Assembly: GCF_001262015.1 (NCBI RefSeq) | Contig: NZ_CP012074.1 | Coordinates: 13,501-77,500, forward strand | Direction of reading: 5' to 3' | DNA from: Prevotella fusca JCM 17724 | GTDB lineage: Bacteria > Bacteroidota > Bacteroidia > Bacteroidales > Bacteroidaceae | Length of the DNA: 64,000 bases | In this document: piece by piece, positions 44,419 through 53,430 of the stretch | Position numbering within the stretch: position 1 is the stretch's first letter | Layout of the letters: every line of letters begins with the position of its first letter | Notes under the pieces: generated by a model | The model's input: the letters and a program-made list of their open reading frames with translations, nothing else | What the model was told of the DNA's origin: nothing | Databases searched by the model: none | Made by a program: the position numbers and the translations under genes

Positions 44419-45462
44419 TTATCTCTTAGCATCCTGTGCCTGGCACGCTGTGATGGCTACCATATAATAGATATCATCAACACAGCAGCCGCGGGAGAGG
44501 TCGTTGACAGGACGTGCAATACCCTGAAGGATAGGACCGATAGCCTTTGCGCCACCGAGTCGTTCAATCAGCTTATAGCCGATGTTGCCCACCTCAAGGT
44601 TAGGAACAACAAGCACGTTCGCCTTACCTGCAATGTCAGAATCTGGTGCCTTCTTGGCTGCAACAGCTGGGACAAGTGCGGCATCAGCCTGCAATTCGCC
44701 GTCAACCTTCAGCTCAGGGAACTTCTCCTTGGCAATCTTTGTAGCCTCGACAATCTTGTCAATGATGTAAACACTCTTGCCGGTTTCACGGTCCTTTGCG
44801 TCCTGTGCAGAGCCCTTGGTTGAGAAGCTCAGCATGGCAACGTGTGGGTTCTGGAAGCCGGCAACGCTTTTTGCGGTCTCAGCAGTGGTGTAAGCAATCT
44901 GTGCCAACTGGTCAGCAGTAGGGTTAGGGGTAACAGCAACGTCGCCCATGACGACAATGCCGTTCTCACCATACTGCTCCTCGTGTGTAAGAATCAGCAT
45001 TGCACCACTCACGCAGCTGATACCTGGCGCACACTTGATAATCTGCAAGGCAGGACGGAGTGTGTCGCCCGTGGTGGAGAGTGCGCCGGAAATCTGTCCG
45101 TCAGCACCGTCAGTCTTGATTATCATACAGCCGAGATAAAGGTTGTTCTTGGTAACCAGTTCACGAGCCTGCTCTAAGGTCATACCCTTCTTCTGGCGCA
45201 ATTCTGCCAGTTTCTCGGCATATTCCTCACTCTTTGGGTTATTCTCCGGGTCAACAATGGTAGCCTTGTCAATGTTCTTAAGCCCCCATTCTTCGGCGAG
45301 CTTATGGATGTTGGCTGGGTTTCCAATGAGGATCAGATTGGCGATGTCATCAGCCAACACTCTGTCAGCTGCCCTCAGGGTACGCTCCTCTTCTGCCTCG
45401 GGGAGCACGATACGCTGCTTGTCGGCTTTTGCACGTGCAACGATTTGCTCTAATAAGTTCAT
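44419..45462 (-). CDS. pta: phosphate acetyltransferase
   Basis: Short single-domain Pta (347 residues), making acetyl phosphate from acetyl-CoA. The typical RIVLPEAEEERTLRAADRVL is at the N-terminus, and family motifs SGALSTTGDTLRPALQI and PNLEVGNIGYKLIERLGG follow. It lacks the N-terminal DRTGG regulatory part of the long enterobacterial form. First gene of the pta-ackA unit. Confidence 0.96.
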   Translation of the reverse strand: MNLLEQIVARAKADKQRIVLPEAEEERTLRAADRVLADDIANLILIGNPANIHKLAEEWGLKNIDKATIVDPENNPKSEEYAEKLAELRQKKGMTLEQARELVTKNNLYLGCMIIKTDGADGQISGALSTTGDTLRPALQIIKCAPGISCVSGAMLILTHEEQYGENGIVVMGDVAVTPNPTADQLAQIAYTTAETAKSVAGFQNPHVAMLSFSTKGSAQDAKDRETGKSVYIIDKIVEATKIAKEKFPELKVDGELQADAALVPAVAAKKAPDSDIAGKANVLVVPNLEVGNIGYKLIERLGGAKAIGPILQGIARPVNDLSRGCCVDDIYYMVAITACQAQDAKR

Positions 45463-45639
45463 ATATGTCTTTTAAAATGTAATAATTATAAATTCGGTTT
45501 TGCTATGCAAAGATAGCAAATTAAAGTTGTAATTCCAAACATAATTATTGTTTTCTCCCATAAAACAATTTAATGCTGTCTGGTAAACATTTTCTACATA
45601 ACTTTACCATTGATGTCTTCTAAATGTTATAGTGGTGAA

Positions 45640-45850
45640 AACGAGCCCGTCTCTTCATTTTTTATGGTCGTGTTGTAGCTCAGCACGGGTTGTGCTGATG
45701 ATAAACACCACTCGTGCTGATGATAAACACCAATGGTGTTCGTGGCTAAATAGCTTGTAATATATTATCGGTGTGAGAAAAACTCGTTGTTAGAAAAGAG
45801 CTGTATTACCAAAATATGCAAATGAAGTTTTATCGGATAGCAACAAAAAC
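45640..45850 (+). repeat. family I element, copy C: four 22-bp units
   Basis: Exact 22-bp units at 45668, 45690, 45712 and 45734 contain GTGCTGATGATAAACACCA in two copies. The right flank has TGTAATATATTATCGG, GTTGTTAGAAAAGAG (as in copy B) and TTTATCGGATAGCAAC (as in A, D and E). Confidence 0.85.
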
Positions 45851-45859
45851 AATTTAGCC

Positions 45860-45891
45860 TTTGGGCATCTTGGGTTTTCTATTTATCTTTG
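45860..45891 (+). promoter_or_regulatory. promoter of the DUF2156-GNAT gene
   Basis: TTTG at 45860-45863, 20-bp spacer, TATCTTTG at 45884-45891. Confidence 0.75.
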
Positions 45892-45916
45892 TACGCTAAA
45901 TAAAGCATATAATGTT

Positions 45917-47662
45917 ATGATTAGATTTCATGATGTCAAGACTACTGACCGTGATTTGATACAGGGCTATACGCTGTGCGGAGATCGCATGAACTGTGAC
46001 CTCAGTTTTGCCAATATCATCTCATGGAGGTTCCTATACAATACCCAGATAGCTGAAGTTGACGGTTTTCTCGTATTCCGTTTTTATACAGGACACCATC
46101 TTGCTTACATGGCACCCGTGTGGAAATGCCAGTGGGACGAGGCTATGCGGGAGCGTTTTGCTGCCGTTGTCCGTCAGATGCGGGATGATGCCATTGCGCT
46201 GGGGCATCCTTTCCTCATGCTCGGAGTATGTTCTTACATGGTCGGCATATTAGAGTCAACCTTCCCCGACACATTTTATTTCAAGCCCGACCGTGACCGG
46301 TTTGACTACATCTATACCCGTGAAAAGCTCGCAACGCTGTCTGGAAAGAAACTTCAAGGCAAGCGCAACCACTGCAACAGGTTCCGTAAGACGTACCCCA
46401 ACTATGAATACCGTCCGCTTACAAAGGAGATGATTCCTGAATGTATTGCCGTAGAAGAGAACTGGCGGGCTGTCACGAAGGATGATGCTGATGCGACGGA
46501 AGAACTCTCGGAGGAGCTTCGTTCCATGACACGTGTCTTCGATTTGTGGGATGAAATTGGTGCTCTCGGCGGTACAATATGGGTAGATGGCAGGCTGATA
46601 GCCTTCACTTTCGGCTGTTCGATAACGAACAAGGTGTTTGATGTATGTGTGGAAAAGGCAGATACGGCTTATGAAGGGGCATTCTCCATCATCAACCAGG
46701 AGTTTGCACAGCACCTGCCCGAACAGTATGAATACATGAATCGTGAGGAAGACCTTGGACTGGAGGGACTCCGTTATGCCAAACTTTCCTATAAGCCGGA
46801 TATTCTTTTAGAGAAGAATGTGGTCATGGAAAAGTTCCCTTTGGCGCAGGAAGAGGAGCAGGAGAAGGTCAAGGAAGAAACCATTTCATTGTGGCGTGAT
46901 ACCTTCCGTGATGTAGAACCGTTCATTCAGCTTTATTTCTCACGTGTCTTCAAACCCGAGTATAACGTCATCTGCCAGGTAAACCGCCAGACGGTTGCAG
47001 CCCTTCAGGCGCTTCCTTATACGCTGAAATATTACGATGAAGAGGTGCGTACGGCTTATATCAGCGGGGTGAGTGTACGGGAAGAATACCGTAATCAGAA
47101 TGTGGGGAACAACCTTATGTCACAGGCGCACTTCCGTCTTTATCATAAGGATGTGGTCTTTGCAACGCTGATTCCTGCCGAGGAATGGCTTTACGAGTGG
47201 TATGGGCGTTGTGGATATACACGTCATATCACCTGCACCCCACCACCTGCTGATGTTGACTGTATGGACTTTGTCACTTTCGACAGCTGGCAACGCTCAA
47301 GAAATTGTGTGCTTCTGCACGATGAAGAAGGTTTTGAGATTATCAAGGAAGATTATCGTATCTCGTTGTCTATCGACCCGAATATGACCCGACAGACAGA
47401 GTATGTCCCGGCTATGATACGCATCATAAATGCTGAAAAGGCATTACAGCTCTATGCAAACCGTCATCCAGACTGCACTGAAAACATCCGTGTGTACAAT
47501 GATTCAGATATTCCAATGAACAATATTTACTTCCAAATCAGGCATGGACACGTTATCAGAACTAATCGACCATTGCCTGATACACGTGCATTGACGATTG
47601 CTGAATTAGCTGATTATATCTTTAAGGATGATAGCCTTGAGATGAATTTGATGCTGAACTAA
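45917..47662 (+). CDS. DUF2156 (phosphatidylglycerol lysyltransferase-like) protein fused to a GNAT domain
   Basis: Protein of 581 residues. The first half (about 1-295) matches DUF2156, with KKLQGKRNHCNRFRKTYPNY and a YEGAFSIINQEFA segment, the fold of the aminoacyl-phosphatidylglycerol synthases. The second part (about 305-450) is a GNAT acetyltransferase: SGVSVREEYRNQNVGNNLMSQA is the acetyl-CoA loop region and EEWLYEWYGRCGYTRH its last helix. The final 110 residues look like a small sterol-carrier-type domain. Substrate unknown; the fusion may act on amino-lipids or an aminoacyl group. Confidence 0.8.
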   Translation: MIRFHDVKTTDRDLIQGYTLCGDRMNCDLSFANIISWRFLYNTQIAEVDGFLVFRFYTGHHLAYMAPVWKCQWDEAMRERFAAVVRQMRDDAIALGHPFLMLGVCSYMVGILESTFPDTFYFKPDRDRFDYIYTREKLATLSGKKLQGKRNHCNRFRKTYPNYEYRPLTKEMIPECIAVEENWRAVTKDDADATEELSEELRSMTRVFDLWDEIGALGGTIWVDGRLIAFTFGCSITNKVFDVCVEKADTAYEGAFSIINQEFAQHLPEQYEYMNREEDLGLEGLRYAKLSYKPDILLEKNVVMEKFPLAQEEEQEKVKEETISLWRDTFRDVEPFIQLYFSRVFKPEYNVICQVNRQTVAALQALPYTLKYYDEEVRTAYISGVSVREEYRNQNVGNNLMSQAHFRLYHKDVVFATLIPAEEWLYEWYGRCGYTRHITCTPPPADVDCMDFVTFDSWQRSRNCVLLHDEEGFEIIKEDYRISLSIDPNMTRQTEYVPAMIRIINAEKALQLYANRHPDCTENIRVYNDSDIPMNNIYFQIRHGHVIRTNRPLPDTRALTIAELADYIFKDDSLEMNLMLN

Positions 47663-47872
47663 GGTGTTGAGTTAGGGTGTTGGGTGTTGAATGTTAGGTG
47701 TTGATGAAGTGCGTTTGTTCGGCGCATCTGAGGGAACATTCACTACCCATCACCCACCAATACCGTTCATCATCACCCATCACTCACCACCTATCATCTA
47801 ATATTACCGTTCATCACCACCCATCACTCACCACCTATCACCCATCACTTAACACCCATCACCCATCCCCCG
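47663..47872. repeat. 7-bp degenerate arrays, both strands
   Basis: About 47663-47706 reads as heptamers of GTTGGGT type; 47733-47872 reads as the opposite strand version, CACCCAT, with a roughly 44-bp duplicated block beginning TACCGTTCATCA. The arrays fill the gap between two convergent genes. Confidence 0.8.
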
Positions 47873-48649
47873 CTACGCAGGAATCATCTCTTTGGTGAGG
47901 ATGCTTTCAAGCTGCTCGGCCGAAAGGCGCAGCTGGAACTCGCCACGCAGGGCAACACTGATGCGTCCGGTCTCTTCCGAAACGATGATAGCCAATGCGT
48001 CAGAGTCCTGCGAGATACCCATTGCCGCACGGTGTCGCAAACCGAGTTCCTTGGGAATATCCTGCTTGTGGCTCACGGGAAGAATACATCCTGCAGCCTT
48101 TATGCGGCGTTTTGAAATCAACATCGCACCGTCGTGGAGTGGGGAATTCTTGAAGAAGATGTTTTCTATAAGGCGTTGGTCGATACGTGCATCTATCAGG
48201 TCGCCGGTCTCAACGATGTCTTCCAGCATCACACCACGCTCAATGACAATCAGCGCACCTACCTTCCCACGGCTCATGCTCATGCATGCCATGACGATGG
48301 GCATGATGGTTTCCTTGTCCACTTCCGCTTTGTTTCCCTTTTTAGTAAACAGTTTCATGAGGTTGTTCACCTTTCGGTGCGCACCAAGGCTGTAAAGGAA
48401 GTGGCGTATATCTTCCTGGAAAAGTACGATAAGACCGATGACTCCCACCGATACAAGTTTGTCCATGATGCTGCCCAAGAGCCGCATCTCCAGTATCTGG
48501 CTCACGATAAGCCACATGATAACGAATACCATGATACCGATGAAGACGTTGAGCGAACGTGACTCCTTCATCAAACGGTAGATATAGTAGAGCATCAGTG
48601 CTACCAGCACGATGTCGATCACGTCTTTTATTCCAAATGGGAAAAACAT
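47873..48649 (-). CDS. cdaA: diadenylate cyclase CdaA
   Basis: Membrane-bound enzyme making the second messenger c-di-AMP from two ATP. The 258 residues have three N-terminal membrane helices (about 5-90) and the DisA-type DAC domain with SPLHDGAMLI and GLRHRAAMGIS, the two active-site motifs. In other bacteria cdaA lies next to cdaR and glmM; here its neighbour is folP, 121 bp upstream on the same strand, the usual Bacteroidota order. Confidence 0.95.
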   Translation of the reverse strand: MFFPFGIKDVIDIVLVALMLYYIYRLMKESRSLNVFIGIMVFVIMWLIVSQILEMRLLGSIMDKLVSVGVIGLIVLFQEDIRHFLYSLGAHRKVNNLMKLFTKKGNKAEVDKETIMPIVMACMSMSRGKVGALIVIERGVMLEDIVETGDLIDARIDQRLIENIFFKNSPLHDGAMLISKRRIKAAGCILPVSHKQDIPKELGLRHRAAMGISQDSDALAIIVSEETGRISVALRGEFQLRLSAEQLESILTKEMIPA

Positions 48650-48770
48650 AATAGCAAAGCAGTTGCCAGTCTCGCTCCCCGTCTTTTCTCCCCGAGGGAG
48701 GAATGCGGAAAGTAGTGCCTGGTGAGATGTGGATTATCTATTGGTTAATAATTCAGTGTGTTCTATTATT

Positions 48771-49613
48771 CTATTTCTCTGCGTTCAGCCGCATAGCTTC
48801 AACGATCTTCACGGCTTCAACGGCTGGGCGCACATCGTGTACGCGGAGGATATTGGCACCTTTCAGCAGGGCAATGGTGTTCAGAACCGTTGTTCCGTTG
48901 AGGCTCTCGGCTGCCGTTATGCCCAAAAGCTGATGAATCATACGCTTGCGGCTGATGCCGATGAGCAATGGAAGTTCCATTACCTGCAGACGCTCCATCA
49001 CGCTCAACAGGGTGTAATTCCCTTCCACGGCACCTTTGCCGAATCCGAATCCGGGGTCAAGGATGATGTCTTTCTGTCCCAAGGCACGCAGTTCCTGCAC
49101 TTCCCGGGAGAAGTTGATGAGCATATCGTGCAGGTTGGCAGCCGTAGACATTAATATATAAGGTGTACCCAGTTCGGCGACAGTAGGGAACATGTTTGGG
49201 TCTTTTCCTTCTTCAACGTCGTTGATGATGTCGGCTCCGAACTCTTCCACTGTGCGTCTGGCAATCGAAGCGTGAAAGGTATCAATCGAAATGATAGCTT
49301 CCGGCTCGGCCTCCCGTATGATCGGGAGGGCAAAAGCCAGTCGGCGCATCTCCTCTTCTGCACTGACAGCCTCACTTCCCGGGCGTGTTGAGCAGGCTCC
49401 GACGTCAATAATCCTTGCCCCTTCTGCCACAATCTCGTGTGCACGTTGGCGTATAGCCTCCTCCGTCTGCACCCGGCTGTCGGCAAAGAAGGAGTCGGGT
49501 GTCACGTTCATGATACCCATAACGAGGGGATGATTCAGGTCGATGAGCTGTCCCCGCACGTTGATGGTATAGTTAATGGGCTTTATGTCTGTCCCAAGGT
49601 TCATATTTTCCAT
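48771..49613 (-). CDS. folP: dihydropteroate synthase
   Basis: Folate enzyme of 280 residues joining p-aminobenzoate to the pterin diphosphate and the target of sulfonamides. Motifs: MGIMNVTPDSFFADS, EGARIIDVGACSTRPG, DPGFGFGKGAVEGNY and GISRKRMIHQLLG. The serine in TRPGS is the usual sulfonamide-sensitive form. Upstream of cdaA and probably co-transcribed. Confidence 0.95.
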   Translation of the reverse strand: MENMNLGTDIKPINYTINVRGQLIDLNHPLVMGIMNVTPDSFFADSRVQTEEAIRQRAHEIVAEGARIIDVGACSTRPGSEAVSAEEEMRRLAFALPIIREAEPEAIISIDTFHASIARRTVEEFGADIINDVEEGKDPNMFPTVAELGTPYILMSTAANLHDMLINFSREVQELRALGQKDIILDPGFGFGKGAVEGNYTLLSVMERLQVMELPLLIGISRKRMIHQLLGITAAESLNGTTVLNTIALLKGANILRVHDVRPAVEAVKIVEAMRLNAEK

Positions 49614-49853
49614 ATCCGCAAAGGTAATGCAAAAGTAGCATATACGTGAATTTTGAATTAAGAAATTTGATGTAGTGGGGGAGACTGGGTGTTCTGAAGA
49701 CAGGGTAGCAGGGTAATGGGGGACGTGTTAAGACAAAGTAACAGAGGGACAAAGAGTTGGTGGTAACATGGTGTAGGGCGTTATTTGTATAGAAAATCAG
49801 CGTTTATTGGGTTGTTGTTTAGTGGGCATGGCGAGTTGGTTAATAGGTAAGTT

Positions 49854-49968
49854 GTGAATTATTTTCATGAAAAAAATATTTCTTTTCATGAAGAAAAATA
49901 TTTCTTTTCATGAAGAAAAATATTTCTTGTCGTGAAAATAATTCTTTTTGTTCATGAAAATAATTCGC
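49854..49968. repeat. family II element, copy 4: five units
   Basis: TTCATGAA-type octamers begin at 49864, 49885, 49907, 49929 (GTCGTGAA) and 49951, steps of 21, 22, 22 and 22. It is one unit longer than copies 1 and 2, with the same GAATTATTTTCATGAA ends. Confidence 0.87.
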
Positions 49969-50110
49969 ATTCGCTGGCTTACTGCTATCGAAGAAACGGT
50001 TATTATGGTGTCAGGAAGCCCTGTTGATAATGTGAGTTAGCCCTTATTAATAGGCACATATATCCTTCTATGTTATTTTACTTTTGCTTTCTTAGAATTG
50101 AAGAGAGCGA

Positions 50111-50152
50111 AAAAAATAGGATATGCCAGTCACCTGACATATCCTATTTTTT
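50111..50152 (-). terminator. efp terminator
   Basis: AAAAAATAGGATATG-c-CAG pairs with CTG-a-CATATCCTATTTTTT around a 4-nt loop; works from both sides. Confidence 0.88.
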
Positions 50153-50193
50153 ATATAATGTTTAATGATGGCCTGTCTGTTGACAGGCTGTAC

Positions 50194-50760
50194 TTAGGCA
50201 TTTACACGACCCAAGTAGCTGCCGTCGCGAGTGTCAATCTGGATAACCTCACCCTCGTTGATGAAGAGAGGGACACGGACAACAGCACCAGTCTCAAGAG
50301 TAGCAGGCTTTGTTGCGTTAGTAGCAGTGTTGCCCTTTACACCCGGCTCGCTGTGAGTAATAGTCAGCGTAGTCTTAACAGGCATCTCAGCGAGGAGGAT
50401 TGTGCCGTCAGAAGTGTCTGTAACAACCTCTACAATATCACCTTCCTTCATGTAGTCAGAGCCGGTAATCTGGTGCTTAGAGATAGGAATCTGCTCGAAA
50501 GTCTCCTGATTCATGAAGATGTAACCAGTAGGATCCTCATAGAGGTACTGGTAAGGACGACGCTCAACACGTACATCCTCGAGCTTGAAACCAACCTGGA
50601 AGGTACGCTCAAGCACACGGCCGTCAGCAACATTCTTCAGTTTGGTAATCATAACGGTGTTTCCCTTGCCTGGCTTACGATGCTGGAAGTCGATGCAAGT
50701 CCAAATTTTACCATCAAGACGAATGCATGTTCCGATCTTGATTTCCTGTGAATTAATCAT
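50194..50760 (-). CDS. efp: elongation factor P
   Basis: Translation factor of 188 residues that relieves ribosome stalling at proline stretches. The three beta-barrel layout is complete, and the loop FQHRKPGKGNTV carries the lysine at the tip of KPGKG that is modified in some bacteria. The modifying enzymes are not in this window. Alone on the minus strand with its own terminator. Confidence 0.96.
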   Translation of the reverse strand: MINSQEIKIGTCIRLDGKIWTCIDFQHRKPGKGNTVMITKLKNVADGRVLERTFQVGFKLEDVRVERRPYQYLYEDPTGYIFMNQETFEQIPISKHQITGSDYMKEGDIVEVVTDTSDGTILLAEMPVKTTLTITHSEPGVKGNTATNATKPATLETGAVVRVPLFINEGEVIQIDTRDGSYLGRVNA

Positions 50761-50977
50761 AATCTGTTAATATCTAATTTGTTACTTTTATGCGTTGGTA
50801 ATTTGCTTATGCGGTGCAAAGTTACGGAAAATATAGAAAAAAACATAAATAATAGTCGTAAAAATCACCGTTTTCTTGGTTAATTCAAAAAGATTAAGTA
50901 ATTTTGCAGCCCGTAACGGCAGGTTTCGCCTTGTCGGTTTTATAATTCGCACAATAACAATAAAATAGGATAAGAAA

Positions 50978-51133
50978 ATGAAAAGAACATTTCAGCCGCA
51001 CAACCGTCGTCGTGTAAACAAGCACGGTTTCCGCGAGAGAATGGCTACTAAGGACGGTCGTCGTGTATTGGCTGCTCGTCGTGCCAAGGGTCGTAAGAAG
51101 TTAACTGTTTCTGACGAGCATCACGGAAAGTAA
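50978..51133 (+). CDS. rpmH: 50S ribosomal protein L34
   Basis: Basic ribosomal protein of 51 residues ([20 protein letters not shown] at the start, then [20 protein letters not shown]), a nearly invariant bacterial sequence. The C-terminal VSDEHHGK extension of about seven residues is a Bacteroidota trait. It has an upstream -7 element TAATTTTG at about 50898-50905 and its own terminator. Not next to rnpA or dnaA as in many other phyla. Confidence 0.97.
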   Translation: MKRTFQPHNRRRVNKHGFRERMATKDGRRVLAARRAKGRKKLTVSDEHHGK

Positions 51134-51175
51134 GAAAAAGGTACGCCTTTCCCTTAGCAGGGATTTAGTGCGAAA

Positions 51176-51213
51176 ACGGAAAGAAGTAGAGACTATTCTT
51201 TGCTTCTTTCCGT
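51176..51213 (+). terminator. rpmH terminator overlapping the next promoter
   Basis: ACGGAAAGAAG and CTTCTTTCCGT form an 11-bp stem followed by TTTTTTT. Its right arm lies in the spacer of the promoter at 51199-51230. Confidence 0.85.
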
Positions 51214-51230
51214 TTTTTTATCTACCTTTG
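51199..51230 (+). promoter_or_regulatory. promoter of the PASTA-rluD-ddl operon
   Basis: TTTG (51199-51202) and TACCTTTG (51223-51230), spacer 20 bp, embedded in the rpmH terminator. Confidence 0.7.
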
Positions 51231-51247
51231 CCACGTATAATTTTTAG

Positions 51248-51303
51248 TTGACTGGTTGACAGGTTGATGAGTTGACAGGTAGACGAGTTGACAAGTTAGA
51301 ATG
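51248..51303. repeat. 8-bp degenerate array before the PASTA gene
   Basis: Seven octamers (TTGACTGG, TTGACAGG, TTGATGAG, TTGACAGG, TAGACGAG, TTGACAAG, TTAGAATG) fill the leader of the operon. Confidence 0.85.
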
Positions 51304-51327
51304 TTAGAAGAAAAGTAAGCAAGTTGA

Positions 51328-52107
51328 ATGACAACAAGAGAATTCTTCCATAAATTTAATTGCACATATATCTGGGGCAATATCCTTGCCATAGTCATTC
51401 TTGTGCTGTTGTTGGCAATAGGAGTCAGGTTCGGACTTGACTATTATACCCGTCATGGCGAGTCCATCGTGGTGCCGAATGTGATTCATAAGCAGTATAA
51501 TGAGGCTGTTGACATCATGGATAAGGTCGGGCTGACCATAGAAGTTACTGATACGGGATACGTGAAGGACCTCCCGCCCGACTGTATTCTTGAGCAGTCG
51601 CCGGCTGGTGGAAAGCGTATCAAGTCCACTCATGTGGTTTACGTAACCATCAATGCTGCCAGTGCCCCGTCGCTTGTTATCCCTGACATCATTGATAACA
51701 ACTCGCTTCGTGAGGCGCAGGCACAGTTGCTCTCTATGGGCTTCAAGGTGGGTGAGCCAGAATATATACCGGGCGAGAAAGACTGGGTTTACGGTATCTT
51801 GGTCAATGGCAAGCATGTCAAGACGGGTGACCGTGTGTCTTCTGATGCGGTGATAGTGCTGCAGGTGGGCGACGGTACACGTCAGATTAGCGATACTGCC
51901 GGGTTGAAAGAGCCTGAATATGAAGAGATTGAGGTGGAAGAGAGGACGCCGAGGTATGACGAGGTGGAGGAGTATGTGGAAGTTCCTGTCGATGAGAACG
52001 GCAACGAGATAAGGGACAGACGTGGTAAGTCGGGCTCGGGCAGCTCGGGTTCTTCGTCGCAGTCGGGCTTGCCTGCCGATCCTTCTTCGTTGAAACCAAT
52101 AGATTAA
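51328..52107 (+). CDS. PASTA domain membrane protein
   Basis: Protein of 259 residues with one N-terminal membrane helix (GNILAIVILVLLLAIGVRFGL) and three periplasmic PASTA repeats (VPNVIHKQYNEAVDIMDKVGL type, about residues 45-200). The tail is low-complexity acidic and Ser/Gly-rich (SGSGSSGSSSQSG). PASTA domains bind peptidoglycan precursors, yet no kinase is attached. It is followed after 6 bp by rluD, and with ddl it forms the conserved Bacteroidota cluster. Confidence 0.88.
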   Translation: MTTREFFHKFNCTYIWGNILAIVILVLLLAIGVRFGLDYYTRHGESIVVPNVIHKQYNEAVDIMDKVGLTIEVTDTGYVKDLPPDCILEQSPAGGKRIKSTHVVYVTINAASAPSLVIPDIIDNNSLREAQAQLLSMGFKVGEPEYIPGEKDWVYGILVNGKHVKTGDRVSSDAVIVLQVGDGTRQISDTAGLKEPEYEEIEVEERTPRYDEVEEYVEVPVDENGNEIRDRRGKSGSGSSGSSSQSGLPADPSSLKPID

Positions 52108-52113
52108 CGTGCG

Positions 52114-53202
52114 ATGACAACTGACGAAGAAACGATATTCGACGACGAACTTACCGATGACTTCCTTCCCGCAGCATCTGATGAAGAAGGCGATGGAGAG
52201 CTTTATGAGCATTTCAGAGTTGTCGTTGACAAGGGGCAGGAGTCTGTCCGCATTGATAAGTTCCTCTTTGAACGGATGCAGCACTCCAGTCGTAACCGTA
52301 TTCAGAAAGCTGCTGATGCTGGCTATATTCATGTGAACGGTGCGCCGGTAAAGAGCAATTACAAGGTGCGACCGGAGGATGTCATCACCTTGATGCTCGA
52401 CCGTCCGAAGCATGACAATACCATTGAGGCTGAGGATATACCACTGGATGTTGTCTATGAGGATGATGTGCTGATGGTAATCAACAAGCCTGCCGGGCTT
52501 GTTGTGCATCCCGGGGCGGGCAATTTCCACGGAACTCTTATCAATGCCATAGCCTGGCATCTGAAGGATATGCCCTCCTTTGACCCGAATGACCCTGAAG
52601 TAGGACTTGTACATCGAATAGACAAGGACACGAGCGGACTGCTGGTGATTGCGAAAACGCCTGATGCGAAGACAGCCTTGGGCAAACAGTTCTTCAATAA
52701 GACGACACATCGTAGCTACAATGCCATTGTATGGGGAAACCTGACGGAAGATGAAGGGCGCATCGAAGGGAACATTGCGCGTGATCCAAGGGACAGATTG
52801 CGTATGACAGTCTTCCCTCCTGACTCGGAAGTGGGCAAACATGCCGTGACACACTACCGTGTAATTGAACGCTTCGGCTATACAACCCTCGTTGAATGTG
52901 TCCTTGAGACAGGGCGTACCCATCAGATTCGTGCACACATGAAGTACATCGGACATCCCCTGTTCGGCGACGAACGCTATGGTGGCACTGAGATTCTGCG
53001 TGGGCAGCGGTCGAGTTCCTATAAGGCATTCATCCGTAACTGTCTTGCTATCTGTAACCGTCAGGCTCTCCATGCACGGACGTTGGGGTTCGTTCATCCT
53101 GTTACGGGGGAGCAGATGGACTTCACCAGTGAACTTCCCGATGACCTTGCTGCACTGATTGATAAGTGGAGAGGGTTCATAAACGGGAGAGCTGACGAGT
53201 AG
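52114..53202 (+). CDS. rluD: 23S rRNA pseudouridine synthase, RluD type
   Basis: RluA-family enzyme of 362 residues modifying helix 69 of 23S rRNA. An acidic N-terminus is followed by an S4 RNA-binding domain (IDKFLFERMQHSSRNRIQKA) and the catalytic motif VHRIDKDTSGLLVIAKT with the active aspartate near residue 170. The last codons and stop lie inside an 8-bp repeat array that begins at 53192. Confidence 0.93.
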   Translation: MTTDEETIFDDELTDDFLPAASDEEGDGELYEHFRVVVDKGQESVRIDKFLFERMQHSSRNRIQKAADAGYIHVNGAPVKSNYKVRPEDVITLMLDRPKHDNTIEAEDIPLDVVYEDDVLMVINKPAGLVVHPGAGNFHGTLINAIAWHLKDMPSFDPNDPEVGLVHRIDKDTSGLLVIAKTPDAKTALGKQFFNKTTHRSYNAIVWGNLTEDEGRIEGNIARDPRDRLRMTVFPPDSEVGKHAVTHYRVIERFGYTTLVECVLETGRTHQIRAHMKYIGHPLFGDERYGGTEILRGQRSSSYKAFIRNCLAICNRQALHARTLGFVHPVTGEQMDFTSELPDDLAALIDKWRGFINGRADE

Positions 53203-53250
53203 ATGTGTTGACGAGCAGATAAGTAGACAGGCTAACGGGTTGACAATTTG
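53192..53250. repeat. 8-bp array overlapping the rluD stop codon
   Basis: CTGACGAG, TAGATGTG, TTGACGAG, CAGATAAG, TAGACAGG, CTAACGGG and TTGACAAT start at 53192; the TAG of the second unit is the rluD stop codon. Confidence 0.8.
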
Positions 53251-53430
53251 TTTGTTGATGAGACGACAAGAGAACTGGTTATAATCAGGAACCTGTTGGT
53301 AAGTAAGTCAGAAGAAAGCATATTCAGATAAAAAGAAATAATAATAATCCCACATTCACCATACAGAGTAGTCAGGTAATTCTTCTTCGGGAAGACGTAA
53401 AGAAGTGGGATGGAAAATAAAAAAGACACA

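Larger units (their letters stand above)
45463..45916. other. pta-DUF2156 divergent gap
   Basis: No gene seen. It holds family I copy C and the promoter of the following gene. Confidence 0.7.
49614..50193. other. folP-efp gap
   Basis: No gene seen. G-rich stretch with a weak 8-bp period at about 49680-49760, family II copy 4 (49854-49968) and the efp terminator. Confidence 0.65.

Noticed and set aside
47698..47898. 66-codon plus-strand frame rich in His and Ser
   Set aside because: It translates the 7-bp array and runs into cdaA on the other strand.
51304..53097. 597-codon open frame on the minus strand
   Set aside because: It lies wholly opposite the PASTA and rluD genes, whose products have clear domains; the protein has no motif and reads like antisense of well-conserved codons.
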